A DNA stretch of 34,112 bases from Polaromonas sp. (GCA_013823635.1 PNML01000027.1:1-34112); one strand, 5' to 3'; positions 1 through 9,957 are shown, counted from the first letter of the stretch. Numbers and translations: made by a program. Notes: generated by a model not told the origin, from the sequence alone.

Positions 1-411
1 GGTCATGTAGGCCGCAAACACCTTGCCCCGCTCCTTGGCCGGGGCAATGGTGTTGAGCCAGCTCTCCATGGCCATGTACAGGCCCACCAGGCACACACCG
101 GTGACCAGGCGCAGCAGGCCCCAGAACCAGGGATCCGTCCACAGGGCATGGAAGATGGGCATGGTGGACGCGATGGAGGCCATGGCGGCAAACGCCCGGA
201 TGTGCCCCACCCGCCGAATGATGGCCGGGCAGGCATAGGTGCCCAGCACAAAGCCCACGTAGTAGGCCGACATGACCAGCCCGAGGGTCAGGCCGGAAAA
301 CTCGGCCAGGCCGGCACGCAAGCCCACCACCGAAAACAGCAGGCCCACGCCCACCACCAACAGGCCCACGCCGCTCAGCAACGACGAGAGCGGCAACAAC
401 AAATGACGCAA
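1..411 (-). CDS. MFS transporter, N-terminal part (cut by window edge)
   Basis: Reading leftward from 411, the frame stays open to the window edge (137 codons). It encodes hydrophobic segments of the major facilitator superfamily, beginning MRHLLLPLSSLLSGVGLL and continuing through a conserved YYVGFVLG stretch and GLYMAMESWLN, as in the YcaD-like subgroup. The likely start is TTG at 411, because AAGGAGG lies 9 bases upstream (421-427) and no ATG fits. It follows uppP in the same direction with a 62-base gap and may be co-transcribed. The membrane transporter role is clear; the substrate cannot be told from this part. The family is seen in sequence, the subgroup is inferred. Confidence 0.8.
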   Translation of the reverse strand, partial: MRHLLLPLSSLLSGVGLLVVGVGLLFSVVGLRAGLAEFSGLTLGLVMSAYYVGFVLGTYACPAIIRRVGHIRAFAAMASIASTMPIFHALWTDPWFWGLLRLVTGVCLVGLYMAMESWLNTIAPAKERGKVFAAYMT

Positions 412-473
412 AACCCGGTTCCTCCTTCAGCGCAGTGGGAGCACCGCCGGGTGCCGTGGGTTCCCGCCGGGCG

Positions 474-1307
474 TCAATCGGCCCAGGTCACCCACCCCAT
501 GTGGGCACTCAGCAGAATGAAAATGCCGAAGGCGATGCGGTACCAGGCAAAGCCGTTGAAGGTGTGTGTGGCGATGAACTTCAGCAGCCAGCGTATGCAC
601 AGCCATGCGCTGAAGAACGCGAACACCAGCCCCACCGCAAACACCGGCGCATCGGCCAGGCTCAGCAGCGCCCGCTCTTTGTAGAGGCTGTAGGCCCCCG
701 CCCCGATCAGGGTGGGAATGGCGAGGTAGAACGAGAAATGCGTGGCGGTCTGGCGGCTCATCCCCATCAGCATGCCGCCGATGATGGTGGCACCGCTGCG
801 GCTGGTGCCCGGAATCATGGCCACGCACTGCACCAGCCCCACCTTGAGGGCGTCCATGGGCCCCATCTGGTCCACGTCCAGCAGGCGGGGGGCGGTCTCC
901 GCCCTGGCCTGCCGGGCTTCGGCCCACAGGATGATGAAGCCCCCCACGATGAACGCGGTGGCCACCACCGTGGGGGTGAACAGGTGCGCCTTGATGGCCT
1001 TGCCAAACAGCAGGCCCAGCAGCACCGCCGGCGTGAAGGCGATGGCCACGTTCACGGCAAAGCGTTGCGCCTGGCGCTCGGTGGGCAGCGCCAGCACGGT
1101 GTCGCGCAGCTTTTGCCAGTACACCAGAATGACCGCAAAAATGGCCCCGGTCTGAATGGCAATGTCAAACACCTTGGCCTTGGCGTCGGCAAATCCCAGC
1201 AAACTGCCGGTGAGGATGAGGTGGCCGGTGCTGGAAATGGGCAAAAACTCGGTCAACCCCTCGACCACGCCCATGATGGCGGCCTTGATCAGCAATGCGG
1301 TGTCCAT
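474..1307 (-). CDS. uppP: Undecaprenyl-diphosphatase UppP (BacA)
   Basis: A 277-residue polytopic membrane protein, the usual length for the family. It dephosphorylates undecaprenyl diphosphate on the periplasmic face of the inner membrane, recycling the carrier lipid for peptidoglycan and other envelope polymers, and can confer bacitracin resistance. The first signature is [15 protein letters not shown] with Glu16, Glu20 and His29; the second is PGTSRSGAT with the conserved arginine. The start ATG at 1307 opens with the typical [17 protein letters not shown]. It lies 30 bases downstream of the DHH phosphoesterase gene, suggesting one leftward transcript that continues to the MFS gene. Confidence 0.98.
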   Translation of the reverse strand: MDTALLIKAAIMGVVEGLTEFLPISSTGHLILTGSLLGFADAKAKVFDIAIQTGAIFAVILVYWQKLRDTVLALPTERQAQRFAVNVAIAFTPAVLLGLLFGKAIKAHLFTPTVVATAFIVGGFIILWAEARQARAETAPRLLDVDQMGPMDALKVGLVQCVAMIPGTSRSGATIIGGMLMGMSRQTATHFSFYLAIPTLIGAGAYSLYKERALLSLADAPVFAVGLVFAFFSAWLCIRWLLKFIATHTFNGFAWYRIAFGIFILLSAHMGWVTWAD

Positions 1308-1337
1308 GTGTCGTTCTCCCTGTGTGGTGCGCGGCGC

Positions 1338-2264
1338 TCAGGCCTGGAACACGCCGCTGAGCAACTCGGGCAGGCGCGCCACCGGCATGCGGAACCCGCA
1401 GGCCTGCGGGTGACCACCGCCGCCCATGCTTTCGGCCAGGGGAATGACGTTGTAGCTGCGCACCGCGCGCAGACCGCCCTTGACCACCCCTTTTTCCGAC
1501 ACGTGCCACACCAGGGCAAAACTGCCGGACTTTTCGCTCAGGATGTTGCCCACCAGGCTGTGGAACATGCTGGGCGCATTGACCATCAACCCGGCCTCCC
1601 CGTTGAACACGATGGGACGGGCAGCTTCGGCAATGTCTTGCGCCAGGCGCTGGAATTTGTCGTCCATGGCCTGGCCGCGGGCCACAAAACCGGCGAGTGT
1701 GGCCCCGTCCATCCGCATGAGGTCGGCCCAGCGGGAAAACGTTTGCTCCTCCATGTCCAGTGCGGCCAGGTAGGCGGCGCTGTCGGGCTGCTGCCACAGC
1801 CACAGGTCGCGGTCCTCCACCATGGCAATGAGGGGCGGCGGCGCCTGGTCGGGGTAGAAAAACTCCCAGGCCAGGCGGGCGCCGCTTTTTCCCATGTCAA
1901 AGTGCACCACGCCGCAGCGGCAGGTGAACCCGGCCAGCTGGTCAGCGGCGCTCTGGTGATGGTCCAGCATCACCAGCCGGTGGGCCCGCTCATCCATGGC
2001 CGACAGCAGCTCGGCCGGCAAAGAGAAGTCCAGGATGTACACGGTCCGCCCTGTCACATCGGGCAGGTCGGCCAGGGTTTTCACTTCGCCGTGGTCCAGC
2101 CCCCGGCATTCCACGCCTGGCCCGTAATACATCCAGGCCACCAGGGCGGCGGCAAACCCATCGGGACACCCTTTGCCGTGGTAGAGCACCAGCGGGTGCG
2201 GATCGGCGGGGTCTGGCACCACGTGCAGGCGCAATGGCAACAAGGTTCGGTGAGGTGAGGTCAT
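1338..2264 (-). CDS. DHH-family phosphoesterase
   Basis: A 308-residue soluble protein of the DHH superfamily, metal-dependent phosphoesterases acting on short RNA, cyclic dinucleotide products or polyphosphate. Visible motifs in order are YHGKGCPDG (motif I, the metal-binding His and Asp region), ILDFSL (motif II Asp), MLDHH (the DHH motif) and, near the C terminus, GGGGHPQACGF, the substrate-binding DHHA1 signature. It is shorter than RecJ and lacks RecJ's extra domains, so it is closer to small exopolyphosphatase/oligoribonuclease-like members; the substrate is not determinable. No clear Shine-Dalgarno precedes ATG 2264, so a slightly internal start is possible. It is the first gene of the leftward group with uppP. 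Confidence 0.85.
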   Translation of the reverse strand: MTSPHRTLLPLRLHVVPDPADPHPLVLYHGKGCPDGFAAALVAWMYYGPGVECRGLDHGEVKTLADLPDVTGRTVYILDFSLPAELLSAMDERAHRLVMLDHHQSAADQLAGFTCRCGVVHFDMGKSGARLAWEFFYPDQAPPPLIAMVEDRDLWLWQQPDSAAYLAALDMEEQTFSRWADLMRMDGATLAGFVARGQAMDDKFQRLAQDIAEAARPIVFNGEAGLMVNAPSMFHSLVGNILSEKSGSFALVWHVSEKGVVKGGLRAVRSYNVIPLAESMGGGGHPQACGFRMPVARLPELLSGVFQA

Positions 2265-2395
2265 GGGAAAAGGGCCGTGTGACGGGTGGGCGTGCCTGTG
2301 ACGGGCAGCAAACCCGTGAGTTTATGCGGACCCTGCTGATGCCTCCCACCCCGACCCTGCCACGGTGATGCCATTGCCCCGCGCCTGACCCCAAA

Positions 2396-2416
2396 TTGAC
2401 AAACTACATTTGTCAA
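2396..2416. promoter_or_regulatory. Palindromic operator overlapping the -35 and spacer
   Basis: Perfect 8-bp arms TTGACAAA (2396-2403) and TTTGTCAA (2409-2416) surround a 5-bp centre. The palindrome covers the -35 hexamer and most of the spacer, so a bound dimeric regulator would block RNA polymerase. The arm sequence and size fit MarR-type or similar winged-helix repressors. The regulator is not identified; the MarR gene at 5598-6131 is one local candidate only. Confidence 0.7.
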
Positions 2417-2424
2417 AATATAAT
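2396..2424 (+). promoter_or_regulatory. Consensus sigma70 promoter of the betaine transporter operon
   Basis: TTGACA at 2396-2401 and TATAAT at 2419-2424 are separated by exactly 17 bases. Both hexamers match the sigma70 consensus fully. The predicted start point is near 2431, giving a leader of about 125 nt before the ATG at 2556. The region is distinctly AT-rich compared with its surroundings. Confidence 0.85.
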
Positions 2425-2433
2425 TGACTGGCT

Positions 2434-2453
2434 TTGTTGCACCAATACAACAA
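2434..2453. repeat. Short inverted repeat in the transporter leader
   Basis: TTGTTG (2434-2439) and CAACAA (2448-2453) are inverted copies with an 8-base loop, just after the predicted transcription start. It could form a weak hairpin in the 5' leader or be a second protein-binding site. Confidence 0.4.
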
Positions 2454-2555
2454 TTTGACCGCATCACCCGACCTTCGGAACCACCCAGCGGTTTCCCCCT
2501 TCCCAGTGGCGCCTTGCGCCGGTGGTCCACCCACTCTTTATCTGGAGCAAAAAAC

Positions 2556-3614
2556 ATGATCCGTACATCCCTCACACTCAGCCTCATCGCCACTGCCTTG
2601 ACCCTGGCGGCCTGCGGCGAGAAAAAGCCCGACGCCCCCATGGCAGCGGCACCTGCGGCGACGCCCGCACCGGCTGCCGCCACCGCCAGCTGCGGCAAGG
2701 TGACCGTGGCCAACATGAACTGGCAATCCGCCGAAGTGCTGGCCCACATCGACAACATCATCCTGAGCAAGGGCTACGGTTGCGACGTGGAGCTGATTCC
2801 CGGCGACACCATGCCCACCCTGACGGCCATGATGGAAAAAGGCAAACCCGACGTGGCCCCCGAAGCCTGGGTGAACGCCGTGCGCGAACCCCTGGATGCC
2901 GCCGTGAAAGAAGGCCGGCTGCACTACGGTGCCCAGGCGCTGAAGGACGGCGGCGTGGAAGGCTGGTGGATTCCCAAGTACGTGGCCGATGCCCACCCCG
3001 ACATCAAGACCATCGACGATGCCCTGAAGCACCCCGAGCTGTTCCCGGCCCCCGAAACCAAGGGCAAGGGTGCCGTGCACAACTGCCCATCGGGCTGGAA
3101 CTGCCAGATCACCACAGGCAACGTGTTCAAGGCCTTCGATGCCGCCGGCAAGGGCTTCAAGCTGATCGACACCGGCTCGGCCGCAGGCCTGGACGGCTCC
3201 ATCGCCAAGGCCTACGAGCGCAAGCAGGGCTGGCTGGGGTACTACTGGGCGCCCACGTCCATCCTGGGCAAGTATGAAATGGTCAAGCTCGACGCGGGCG
3301 TGCCACACGACAAGGCCACCTGGGACAGCTGCATGGTCAAGACCGAGTGCGACAAGCCGGTGAAAAACGACTGGGCGCGTGCCGAGGTGTTCACCGTGGT
3401 CACCGACCGCTTCAAGCAGGCCGGCGGCCCTGCCTACGACTACCTGAGCAAGCGCGCCTGGGGCAACGACACCGTGAACAAGCTGCTGGCCTGGATGAGC
3501 GACAACCAGGCCACGGGTGCCGGTGGAGCCAAACACTTCCTGAAAAACAACCCCGACCTGTGGACCACCTGGGTCCCGGCCGATGTGGCCGACAAAGTGA
3601 AGGCCAGCCTGTGA
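2556..3614 (+). CDS. Glycine betaine/proline-type ABC transporter substrate-binding lipoprotein
   Basis: A 352-residue periplasmic binding protein anchored as a lipoprotein: the signal peptide ends in the lipobox LAAC (Cys20), followed by an Ala/Pro-rich linker to about residue 45. The rest matches the OpuAC/ProX family that binds quaternary amines in a cage of aromatic residues; tryptophan- and tyrosine-rich segments MNWQ, EGWWIPKY and GYYWAPTS fit this. The start is ATG 2556, with GGAG 8 bases upstream, rather than the longer open frame from 2424, which runs back over the promoter. Its stop overlaps the GTG start of the permease. Likely role is osmoprotectant or choline-type uptake; exact ligand unknown. 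Confidence 0.92.
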   Translation: MIRTSLTLSLIATALTLAACGEKKPDAPMAAAPAATPAPAAATASCGKVTVANMNWQSAEVLAHIDNIILSKGYGCDVELIPGDTMPTLTAMMEKGKPDVAPEAWVNAVREPLDAAVKEGRLHYGAQALKDGGVEGWWIPKYVADAHPDIKTIDDALKHPELFPAPETKGKGAVHNCPSGWNCQITTGNVFKAFDAAGKGFKLIDTGSAAGLDGSIAKAYERKQGWLGYYWAPTSILGKYEMVKLDAGVPHDKATWDSCMVKTECDKPVKNDWARAEVFTVVTDRFKQAGGPAYDYLSKRAWGNDTVNKLLAWMSDNQATGAGGAKHFLKNNPDLWTTWVPADVADKVKASL

Positions 3615-4504
3615 GCACAGCCTGGATCCATGAATTCCCCTCGCTGGGATCGGACCAGCTCAGCCTGCTCAGGCGCAGCATTGACGGCGTGTTCCGCACC
3701 TTCACCCGCAACCACGGTGAAACACTGGAACTCATGTTCATGCCGCTGCGCGATTTCCTGATCGCCACCGAAAAGCTGCTCACCCAGTCGCCCTGGCCGC
3801 TGGTGATGGCGGCCCTGGCGGCCCTGGCCTGGCTGGCCTCGCGGTCCATCAAAATCACCCTCAGCGTGCTGCTGACCCTGGCGGCCATCGGCTTCATGGG
3901 CATGTGGGAAGACACCATGAAAACCATGGCCATGATTTTTGTGGCCACCGTGGTGTCGCTGGCGGTGGGCTTGCCCATCGGCATCCTGATGAGCCGCTCC
4001 GACCGGTTCCAGCGCGTGGTCAACCCCGCGCTGGACGTGATGCAGACCATGCCCAGCTTTGTGTACCTGATTCCGGTGGTGATGCTGCTGGGCATTGGCC
4101 GCGTGCCAGGCCTGATTGCGGTGGTGATTTACGCCATTCCGCCGGTGATCCGCTTCACCAACCTGGGCATCCGCCTGGTGGACAAGGACCTGCTGGAAGC
4201 CGCCGATGCCTTTGGCTCCTCGGCCTGGCAAAAAATGCGCATGGTGCAGCTGCCACTGTCGCTGCCCACCATCATGGCGGGCGTGAACCAGACCATCATG
4301 CTGTCGCTGGCCATGGTGGTGATTGCCTCCATGATCGGTGTGCAAGGGCTGGGGCAACCCGTGCTCAAGGCCATTTCCAACCAGTACTTCACCATGGGTG
4401 TGCTGAACGGGCTGGCCATTGTGGGCATCGCCATTTTGTTGGACCGCGTGTCGCAAGCCTATGGCAAGCGCCTGCAAAAACACCTGGAGGTGGTCCATGG
4501 TTGA
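3611..4504 (+). CDS. proW: Glycine betaine/proline-type ABC transporter permease
   Basis: Inner-membrane permease of the ProW/OpuAB type, 297 residues. After a cytoplasmic N-terminal part come several membrane segments and the conserved binding-protein-dependent transport region, including MQTMPSFVYLIPVVMLLG and the EAA loop EAADAFGSSAWQKMRMVQLP, which contacts the ATPase. The start is taken as GTG 3611, overlapping the stop of the binding-protein gene (GTGA), so translation is probably coupled; ATGs near 3735 would remove the usual N-terminal part. It overlaps the ATPase gene by 8 bases. Family is certain, substrate inferred from the set. Confidence 0.92.
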   Translation: MSTAWIHEFPSLGSDQLSLLRRSIDGVFRTFTRNHGETLELMFMPLRDFLIATEKLLTQSPWPLVMAALAALAWLASRSIKITLSVLLTLAAIGFMGMWEDTMKTMAMIFVATVVSLAVGLPIGILMSRSDRFQRVVNPALDVMQTMPSFVYLIPVVMLLGIGRVPGLIAVVIYAIPPVIRFTNLGIRLVDKDLLEAADAFGSSAWQKMRMVQLPLSLPTIMAGVNQTIMLSLAMVVIASMIGVQGLGQPVLKAISNQYFTMGVLNGLAIVGIAILLDRVSQAYGKRLQKHLEVVHG

Positions 4505-5582
4505 GCCAACCACCCACATCAGCACCAACACATCTCCTGTCGGCATCGACATCCGGGGCCTTTACAAAATCTTCGGCCCCACGCCCGAGAAGTTCATGCC
4601 CGCCGTGCTCGAAGGCATGAGCAAGCAGGAACTGCGCGAAAACCACGGCCATGTGCTGGGGCTGCGCGACATCAACATCCAGATGCCCGCTGGCGGCATA
4701 CAGGTGGTGATGGGCCTGTCGGGCTCGGGCAAGAGCACGCTGATCCGCCACATCAACCGCCTCATCGACCCGACTGCGGGCCAGGTGCTGGTGGGCCCCG
4801 CCGAGCAGCAAGTGGACGTGGTGCAAATGGGCCCCAGCGCCCTGCAGCACTTCCGGCGCGAGCAAACGGCCATGGTGTTCCAGAAGTTCGCCCTGTTTCC
4901 GCACCTGACGGTGCAGGAAAACACCGAATACGGCTTGCAGGTGCAAGGCGTAGACCGCAAGACCCGCCGCACCGCCGCGCTGCGCTGGATCGAACGCGTG
5001 GGGCTGAAGGGCTACGAAGACAGCTACCCCAACCAGCTCTCGGGCGGCATGCAGCAGCGCGTGGGCCTGGCCCGGGCGTTGACCAACGATGCGCCCATTC
5101 TGCTGATGGACGAAGCGTTTTCCGCGCTGGACCCACTGATTCGCACCGACATGCAGTCGGTGCTGCTGGACATCCAGCAGGAAATCGGCAAAACCATCGT
5201 CTTCATCACCCACGACCTGGACGAGGCGCTGCGCCTGGGCGACCACATCGCCATCCTGCGCGACGGTGAAGTGGTGCAGCAGGGCACCGGCCAGCAGATC
5301 GTGCTCAAACCAGCCGATGACTACATCGAGAGCTTTGTGCGCGACGTGAACCGGGGCCGCGTCATCCGCTGCCGCACGCTGATGCAGCCGGGCGCGCCGG
5401 TGGATGGCCCCACGGTGGACGCCAGCCTGGTCATTGAGGAGGCGGCCCGCCTGCTCAGCGCCGAAGGCAAGGAAGCCGCCAATGTGGTCAACACCAAGGG
5501 CAAGCACGTGGGCACCATTGCCATGGGCGACATCATCGGTGCCATGGTGCCGCCCCGCGCCGAGGTGGCTGCGGAGGCCTGA
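4497..5582 (+). CDS. proV: Glycine betaine/proline-type ABC transporter ATP-binding protein
   Basis: A 361-residue ATPase of the ProV/OpuAA family. Walker A is GLSGSGKST, the signature LSGGMQQR, Walker B ILLMDEAFSALD and the switch ITHD. The N-terminal region before the ATPase core (IFGPTPEKF...MSKQELRE) is typical of ProV. The C terminus holds a short CBS-like segment ending at GDIIGAMVPP; in relatives this domain senses ionic strength, but only one degenerate copy is visible here. ATG 4497 is preceded by GGAGG at 4486-4490. It is the last gene of the three-gene operon and runs convergently toward the MarR gene with a 15-base gap. Confidence 0.93.
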   Translation: MVEPTTHISTNTSPVGIDIRGLYKIFGPTPEKFMPAVLEGMSKQELRENHGHVLGLRDINIQMPAGGIQVVMGLSGSGKSTLIRHINRLIDPTAGQVLVGPAEQQVDVVQMGPSALQHFRREQTAMVFQKFALFPHLTVQENTEYGLQVQGVDRKTRRTAALRWIERVGLKGYEDSYPNQLSGGMQQRVGLARALTNDAPILLMDEAFSALDPLIRTDMQSVLLDIQQEIGKTIVFITHDLDEALRLGDHIAILRDGEVVQQGTGQQIVLKPADDYIESFVRDVNRGRVIRCRTLMQPGAPVDGPTVDASLVIEEAARLLSAEGKEAANVVNTKGKHVGTIAMGDIIGAMVPPRAEVAAEA

Positions 5583-5597
5583 ACGGCCCCCCAAGGC

Positions 5598-6123
5598 TCA
5601 CAGATCGGCCAAGGGGATGCTGCCAGCCGACTCGTCGGCGTGCAGGGCGGGAATGAGCTGGCTCAAGCCCGCCGACAGCTGCGCCAGCGTGGCCGGTGGC
5701 AGCTGGCGCAGCGCCTCCGGCAGCACGCCCTGGCTGGGGCCGGGCACCGCCTTGAGCACGTCGAGTGCCGCCGCTTCCAGGTACAGGTGCACGCTGCGGC
5801 GGTCCACGGTGGACTTCTCCATGCGCACCATGCCGCGCTTGACCAGCAGGCGCACCAGGTTGCTGGCGGTGGACTGGTGGATGTCCATGGCCCGCGCCAA
5901 CCCGTTCATGCCCAGCCCAGGCTGGCGCTGGATTTCACTCAACGCCCACACCTGGGCACCCCCCACCCCGGTCTGCTTTTCCATTTGCTGGAAATGGGTG
6001 CGCACCGCGTTGAACACCACACGGAACTGCCGCAGCACCTGCACCGCGGGATCGGGCGCTGGTGCGCCCTCCGGCAGGGGGGCGGATGCAACAGCGGAGG
6101 GGGTCTTTTTCATGGGGCGACGC

Positions 6124-6131
<8 letters not shown>
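5598..6131 (-). CDS. MarR-family transcriptional regulator
   Basis: A winged-helix DNA-binding protein of about 177 residues. The core contains QVWALSEIQRQPGLGMNGLARAM followed by the recognition helix (IHQSTASNLVRLL) and the wing (MEKSTVDRRSVHLYL), a standard MarR layout; MarR proteins usually act as dimeric repressors relieved by small aromatic or oxidative ligands. Start choice: ATG 6131 overlaps the stop of the permease gene (ATGAATGA), favouring coupling; ATG 6113 (MKKTPS) is the alternative, and neither has a strong Shine-Dalgarno. It is the last gene of the efflux operon, so it probably regulates it, and it also faces the betaine transporter operon. Confidence 0.85.
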
Positions 6132-7355
<1,224 letters not shown>

Positions 7356-7359
<4 letters not shown>

Positions 7360-8078
7360 GCTGGTGGGTCCCCGCGCCCGCTGGGCGCTGTGGCGGTGTC
7401 TTCGATGATGAGGCCGTCGCGCACCACAATCTTGCGGCGCGCCCAGGCGGCGATGTCGGTCTCGTGCGTCACCAGCACCACCGTCATGCCCTGGGCGTTG
7501 AGGTCGGTGAGCAGGCGCATGACCTCCTCGCTGGTGGCGGTGTCGAGGGCACCGGTGGGTTCGTCGGCCAGGATGAGCTGCGGGTCGTTGACCAGCGCCC
7601 GCGCAATGGCCACCCGCTGCTGCTGCCCGCCCGACAACTCGGCCGGTGTGTGACCGGTGCGCTCACCCAGGCCCACGCGGACCAGTGCGGCGTGGGCGCG
7701 GCGGTGGCGCTCGGCGGCCTTGATGCCCGCGTACACCATGGGCAGCTCCACGTTCTCCAGCGCACTGGTGCGCGGCAGCAGGTTGAACTGCTGGAACACA
7801 AAACCAATGCGGCGGTTGCGCACGCTGGCCAACTGGTCGGGTGCCATGCCCTCCACCGCCTCGCCCGCCAGCGCGTAGTGGCCGGTGGTGGGCACGTCCA
7901 GGCAGCCCAGAATGTTCATGAGGGTGGACTTGCCCGAGCCTGACGCACCCATGATGGCGACAAACTCCCCCTCGGCAATGGTCAGGCTGACACCGGCCAG
8001 GGCGTGCACGGTTTGCCCGCCCAGGGTGTAGGTTTTGGTGAGGTGGCTGACCTCAATGAGCTGGGGGCTGGCACTCAT
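7356..8078 (-). CDS. MacB-type ABC transporter ATP-binding protein
   Basis: A 240-residue ATPase of the LolD/MacB group. Walker A is GASGSGKST, signature LSGGQQQR, Walker B LILADEPTGALD, and the switch histidine is in VTHE. The segment FVFQQFNLLPRTSALENVELP is characteristic of MacB/LolD Q-loops. It sits between the adaptor (11-base gap upstream) and the permease (4-base overlap), forming a complete tripartite efflux set apart from an outer-membrane channel, which is not encoded here. Confidence 0.93.
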
Positions 8079-8089
8079 GGGCCGGGCAC

Positions 8090-9727
8090 TCAGAACGGCA
8101 TGCGCGGTGCGCCGCCAGCGGGCTTGGGCGCGCCAGCGGCCGATGGCTGACCCGTGATCACCGTGGCCCCGGGCTGCAACACCTCGGCCAGCGGGGAATT
8201 GGGCGGCAGCAACAACTCGGTGCTGGTGCCGTCGCTCAGGCCCAGGCGCACGTCGTAGGCCACGGCCTTGCCGTCGGCACTGGGCACAAACAACCGGCCC
8301 CGGGTGCTCTGGCGGCCCGCGCTTTCCGCCACCAGGGCGGCGTATTGGGGGCGTTGCGCGGGCGTCAGCACCTCGGCCACCTTGGCGCGGATGTCGCCCA
8401 GCACGCGTTCACGGGCCTTGGCTCGCTGATCTTCGGGCAGCTCCCGCAGCTTGGCAAACTCGGGACGAGCGGCGGCGTAAATGGCGTCCACCTTCTGCTG
8501 CTGGGCCTCGTCCAGCGCCAGCTCGGTGACCAGGCGCTGGCGGAACTCGGCCAGCGCCGCACCACCGCCACCACCGGGTGGCGCAGACGGCGTCACCGCT
8601 GGTTTTGAATCTTTTTGGCCTCCATCTCTTGATGGTATTGGTTTGTTTGCTTCTGTATTTTCAGCCACCTTGACCGGTTCCACGCCCGCAATGCGCACGC
8701 GCAGCGCGGCGTTGGGCACCTTGAGGGCATCGGCACGCACATCGGTGACCACGCGCACATTGGCCGTCATGCCGGGCAGCAGGCGGCCCGAGGCGTTGGA
8801 GAACGCGATCACCGCCACATACGTGACCACGTTGCTGACGTTCTGCCCCGCCTTGCGCACCTGGCTGACCTGGCCCTCGAAGGTCTGGCCGGGAAAGGCG
8901 TCCACCGTGAAGCTGGCCTTCTGGCCGGGGCGGATGCGGCCCACGTCGGCCTCGTCGATGCTGGCGTCCACCTGCATGTCCGACAGGTTCTGGGCAATGA
9001 CGAACAACTCGGGCGCCTGCAGGCTGGCGGCCACGGTCTGGCCGCGTTCCACCGTGCGCTTGATGACGATGCCGTTCACCGGCGACTTGATTTGGGTGCG
9101 CCCCAGGTCCACCCGCGACTGCGCCAGCACCGCCTCTTTCTGGGCCACGCTGGCCTGCGCGGTTTTGATCTGTGCCTCGCTCACGCCCAATTGCGCCTGG
9201 GTGGACTTGAGCGTTTCCTCCGCCGACAGCAGCACGGCCCGTGTGCGGTCGGCCTCGCTCTGGGCGATGAAACCCTGCGCCACCAGCTGCTGGTTGCGCT
9301 CGTGCACCCGCCGGGCCTCGGCCAGGTCGGTCTGCGCGCGGGAAATCGCGGCGCGGCTGGCGGCGGCGTTGGCCTGGGCGGTGAGCACCGTGGCGCGGGC
9401 GGCGTCCACATCGGCCTGGGCCGAGCGCACGCGGTATTCGTAGGTCTCGGGGTCGATCTCGGCAATCAGCTGCCCGGCCTTGACCTCGGCGTTGAAGTCG
9501 GCAAACACGTTGCGCACCTGGCCGCTGATCTGGCTGCTGACCGACACCTGGGTGACCGGGTTCACCGTGCCCGAGGCCGACACCGTGGCCTGCAGGCTGC
9601 CGCGCTCCAGCGTGCCGGTGCGCCAGGCCACCACGCCGTTGGCCGGCTGCTGCGACCACCACCACGCGCCGCCACCACCCGCCAACGCGAGCAACACCGC
9701 AGCCGTCATCCAGGTTGATTTTTTCAT
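8090..9727 (-). CDS. MacA-like periplasmic adaptor with extra helical insert
   Basis: HlyD/MacA-family adaptor of 545 residues, longer than typical MacA (about 370-390). After an N-terminal anchor (MKKSTWMTAAVLLALAGG) come the lipoyl/biotinyl half (QISGQVRNVFADFNAEVKAGQ), a long coiled coil rich in Ala and Gln, and the second lipoyl half and beta-barrel (SPVNGIVIKRTVERGQTV). Near the C terminus, between the beta-barrel and the membrane-proximal part, lies a Gly/Pro linker followed by a helical stretch with LTPAQRPQY, resembling the LTxxQ motif of Spy/CpxP-like proteins. The start ATG 9727 fits the signal anchor; GTG 9760 would add 11 residues. The first gene of the efflux operon. Confidence 0.88.
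   Translation of the reverse strand: MKKSTWMTAAVLLALAGGGGAWWWSQQPANGVVAWRTGTLERGSLQATVSASGTVNPVTQVSVSSQISGQVRNVFADFNAEVKAGQLIAEIDPETYEYRVRSAQADVDAARATVLTAQANAAASRAAISRAQTDLAEARRVHERNQQLVAQGFIAQSEADRTRAVLLSAEETLKSTQAQLGVSEAQIKTAQASVAQKEAVLAQSRVDLGRTQIKSPVNGIVIKRTVERGQTVAASLQAPELFVIAQNLSDMQVDASIDEADVGRIRPGQKASFTVDAFPGQTFEGQVSQVRKAGQNVSNVVTYVAVIAFSNASGRLLPGMTANVRVVTDVRADALKVPNAALRVRIAGVEPVKVAENTEANKPIPSRDGGQKDSKPAVTPSAPPGGGGGAALAEFRQRLVTELALDEAQQQKVDAIYAAARPEFAKLRELPEDQRAKARERVLGDIRAKVAEVLTPAQRPQYAALVAESAGRQSTRGRLFVPSADGKAVAYDVRLGLSDGTSTELLLPPNSPLAEVLQPGATVITGQPSAAGAPKPAGGAPRMPF
8601..8668. repeat. AT-rich island A inside the macA-like gene
   Basis: An abrupt AT-rich stretch within GC-rich coding sequence, falling in the linker of the adaptor. 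Read on the minus strand it contains AGCAAACAAA from 8651 and ends GGAGGCCAAAAAG, which resembles the end of a dispersed repeat I recall from Comamonadaceae. It aligns without gaps to island B (24937-24969) at 22 of 33 positions by eye. Confidence 0.5.
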
Positions 9728-9754
9728 GGGAGGAATTGTAGGAAGCCGACCCCT

Positions 9755-9770
9755 CGCCACCTGTGTGGCG
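9755..9770. repeat. Hairpin upstream of the macA-like gene
   Basis: Perfect inverted repeat CGCCAC-CTGT-GTGGCG in the divergent region 9728-9957, within the probable 5' leader of the adaptor gene. No convincing sigma70 promoter or other site was recognised in the rest of this region. Confidence 0.4.
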
Positions 9771-9957
9771 GGTCATATTTGTGTATCGGCCAGGTAAAGA
9801 TGCGGGCGGGTCACGGCGCACGGGCCACCGTTCGCGCCCCGCAGGCGGCGTTTCACACCCGCTGCCGCCGCTTCGTCGCCCCGGGGTGGCGGCTGGGCCG
9901 GGCACGCGGCACAGTGCGCCCACACCGCCACCGCCACTTCACGCCTGGAGATGCCCC

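Noticed and set aside
435-2258. A 607-residue plus-strand open frame
   Set aside because: Antisense to uppP and the DHH gene; its protein is low complexity without family motifs, an effect of high GC content.
2396-2416. Firm assignment of the MarR protein at 5598-6131 to this operator
   Set aside because: No copy of the palindrome was found upstream of the MarR efflux operon, so the pairing is only a guess.
2431-2450. GGCTTTGTTGCAC-like start as an insertion-sequence end
   Set aside because: No matching opposite end, no target duplication and no transposase nearby.
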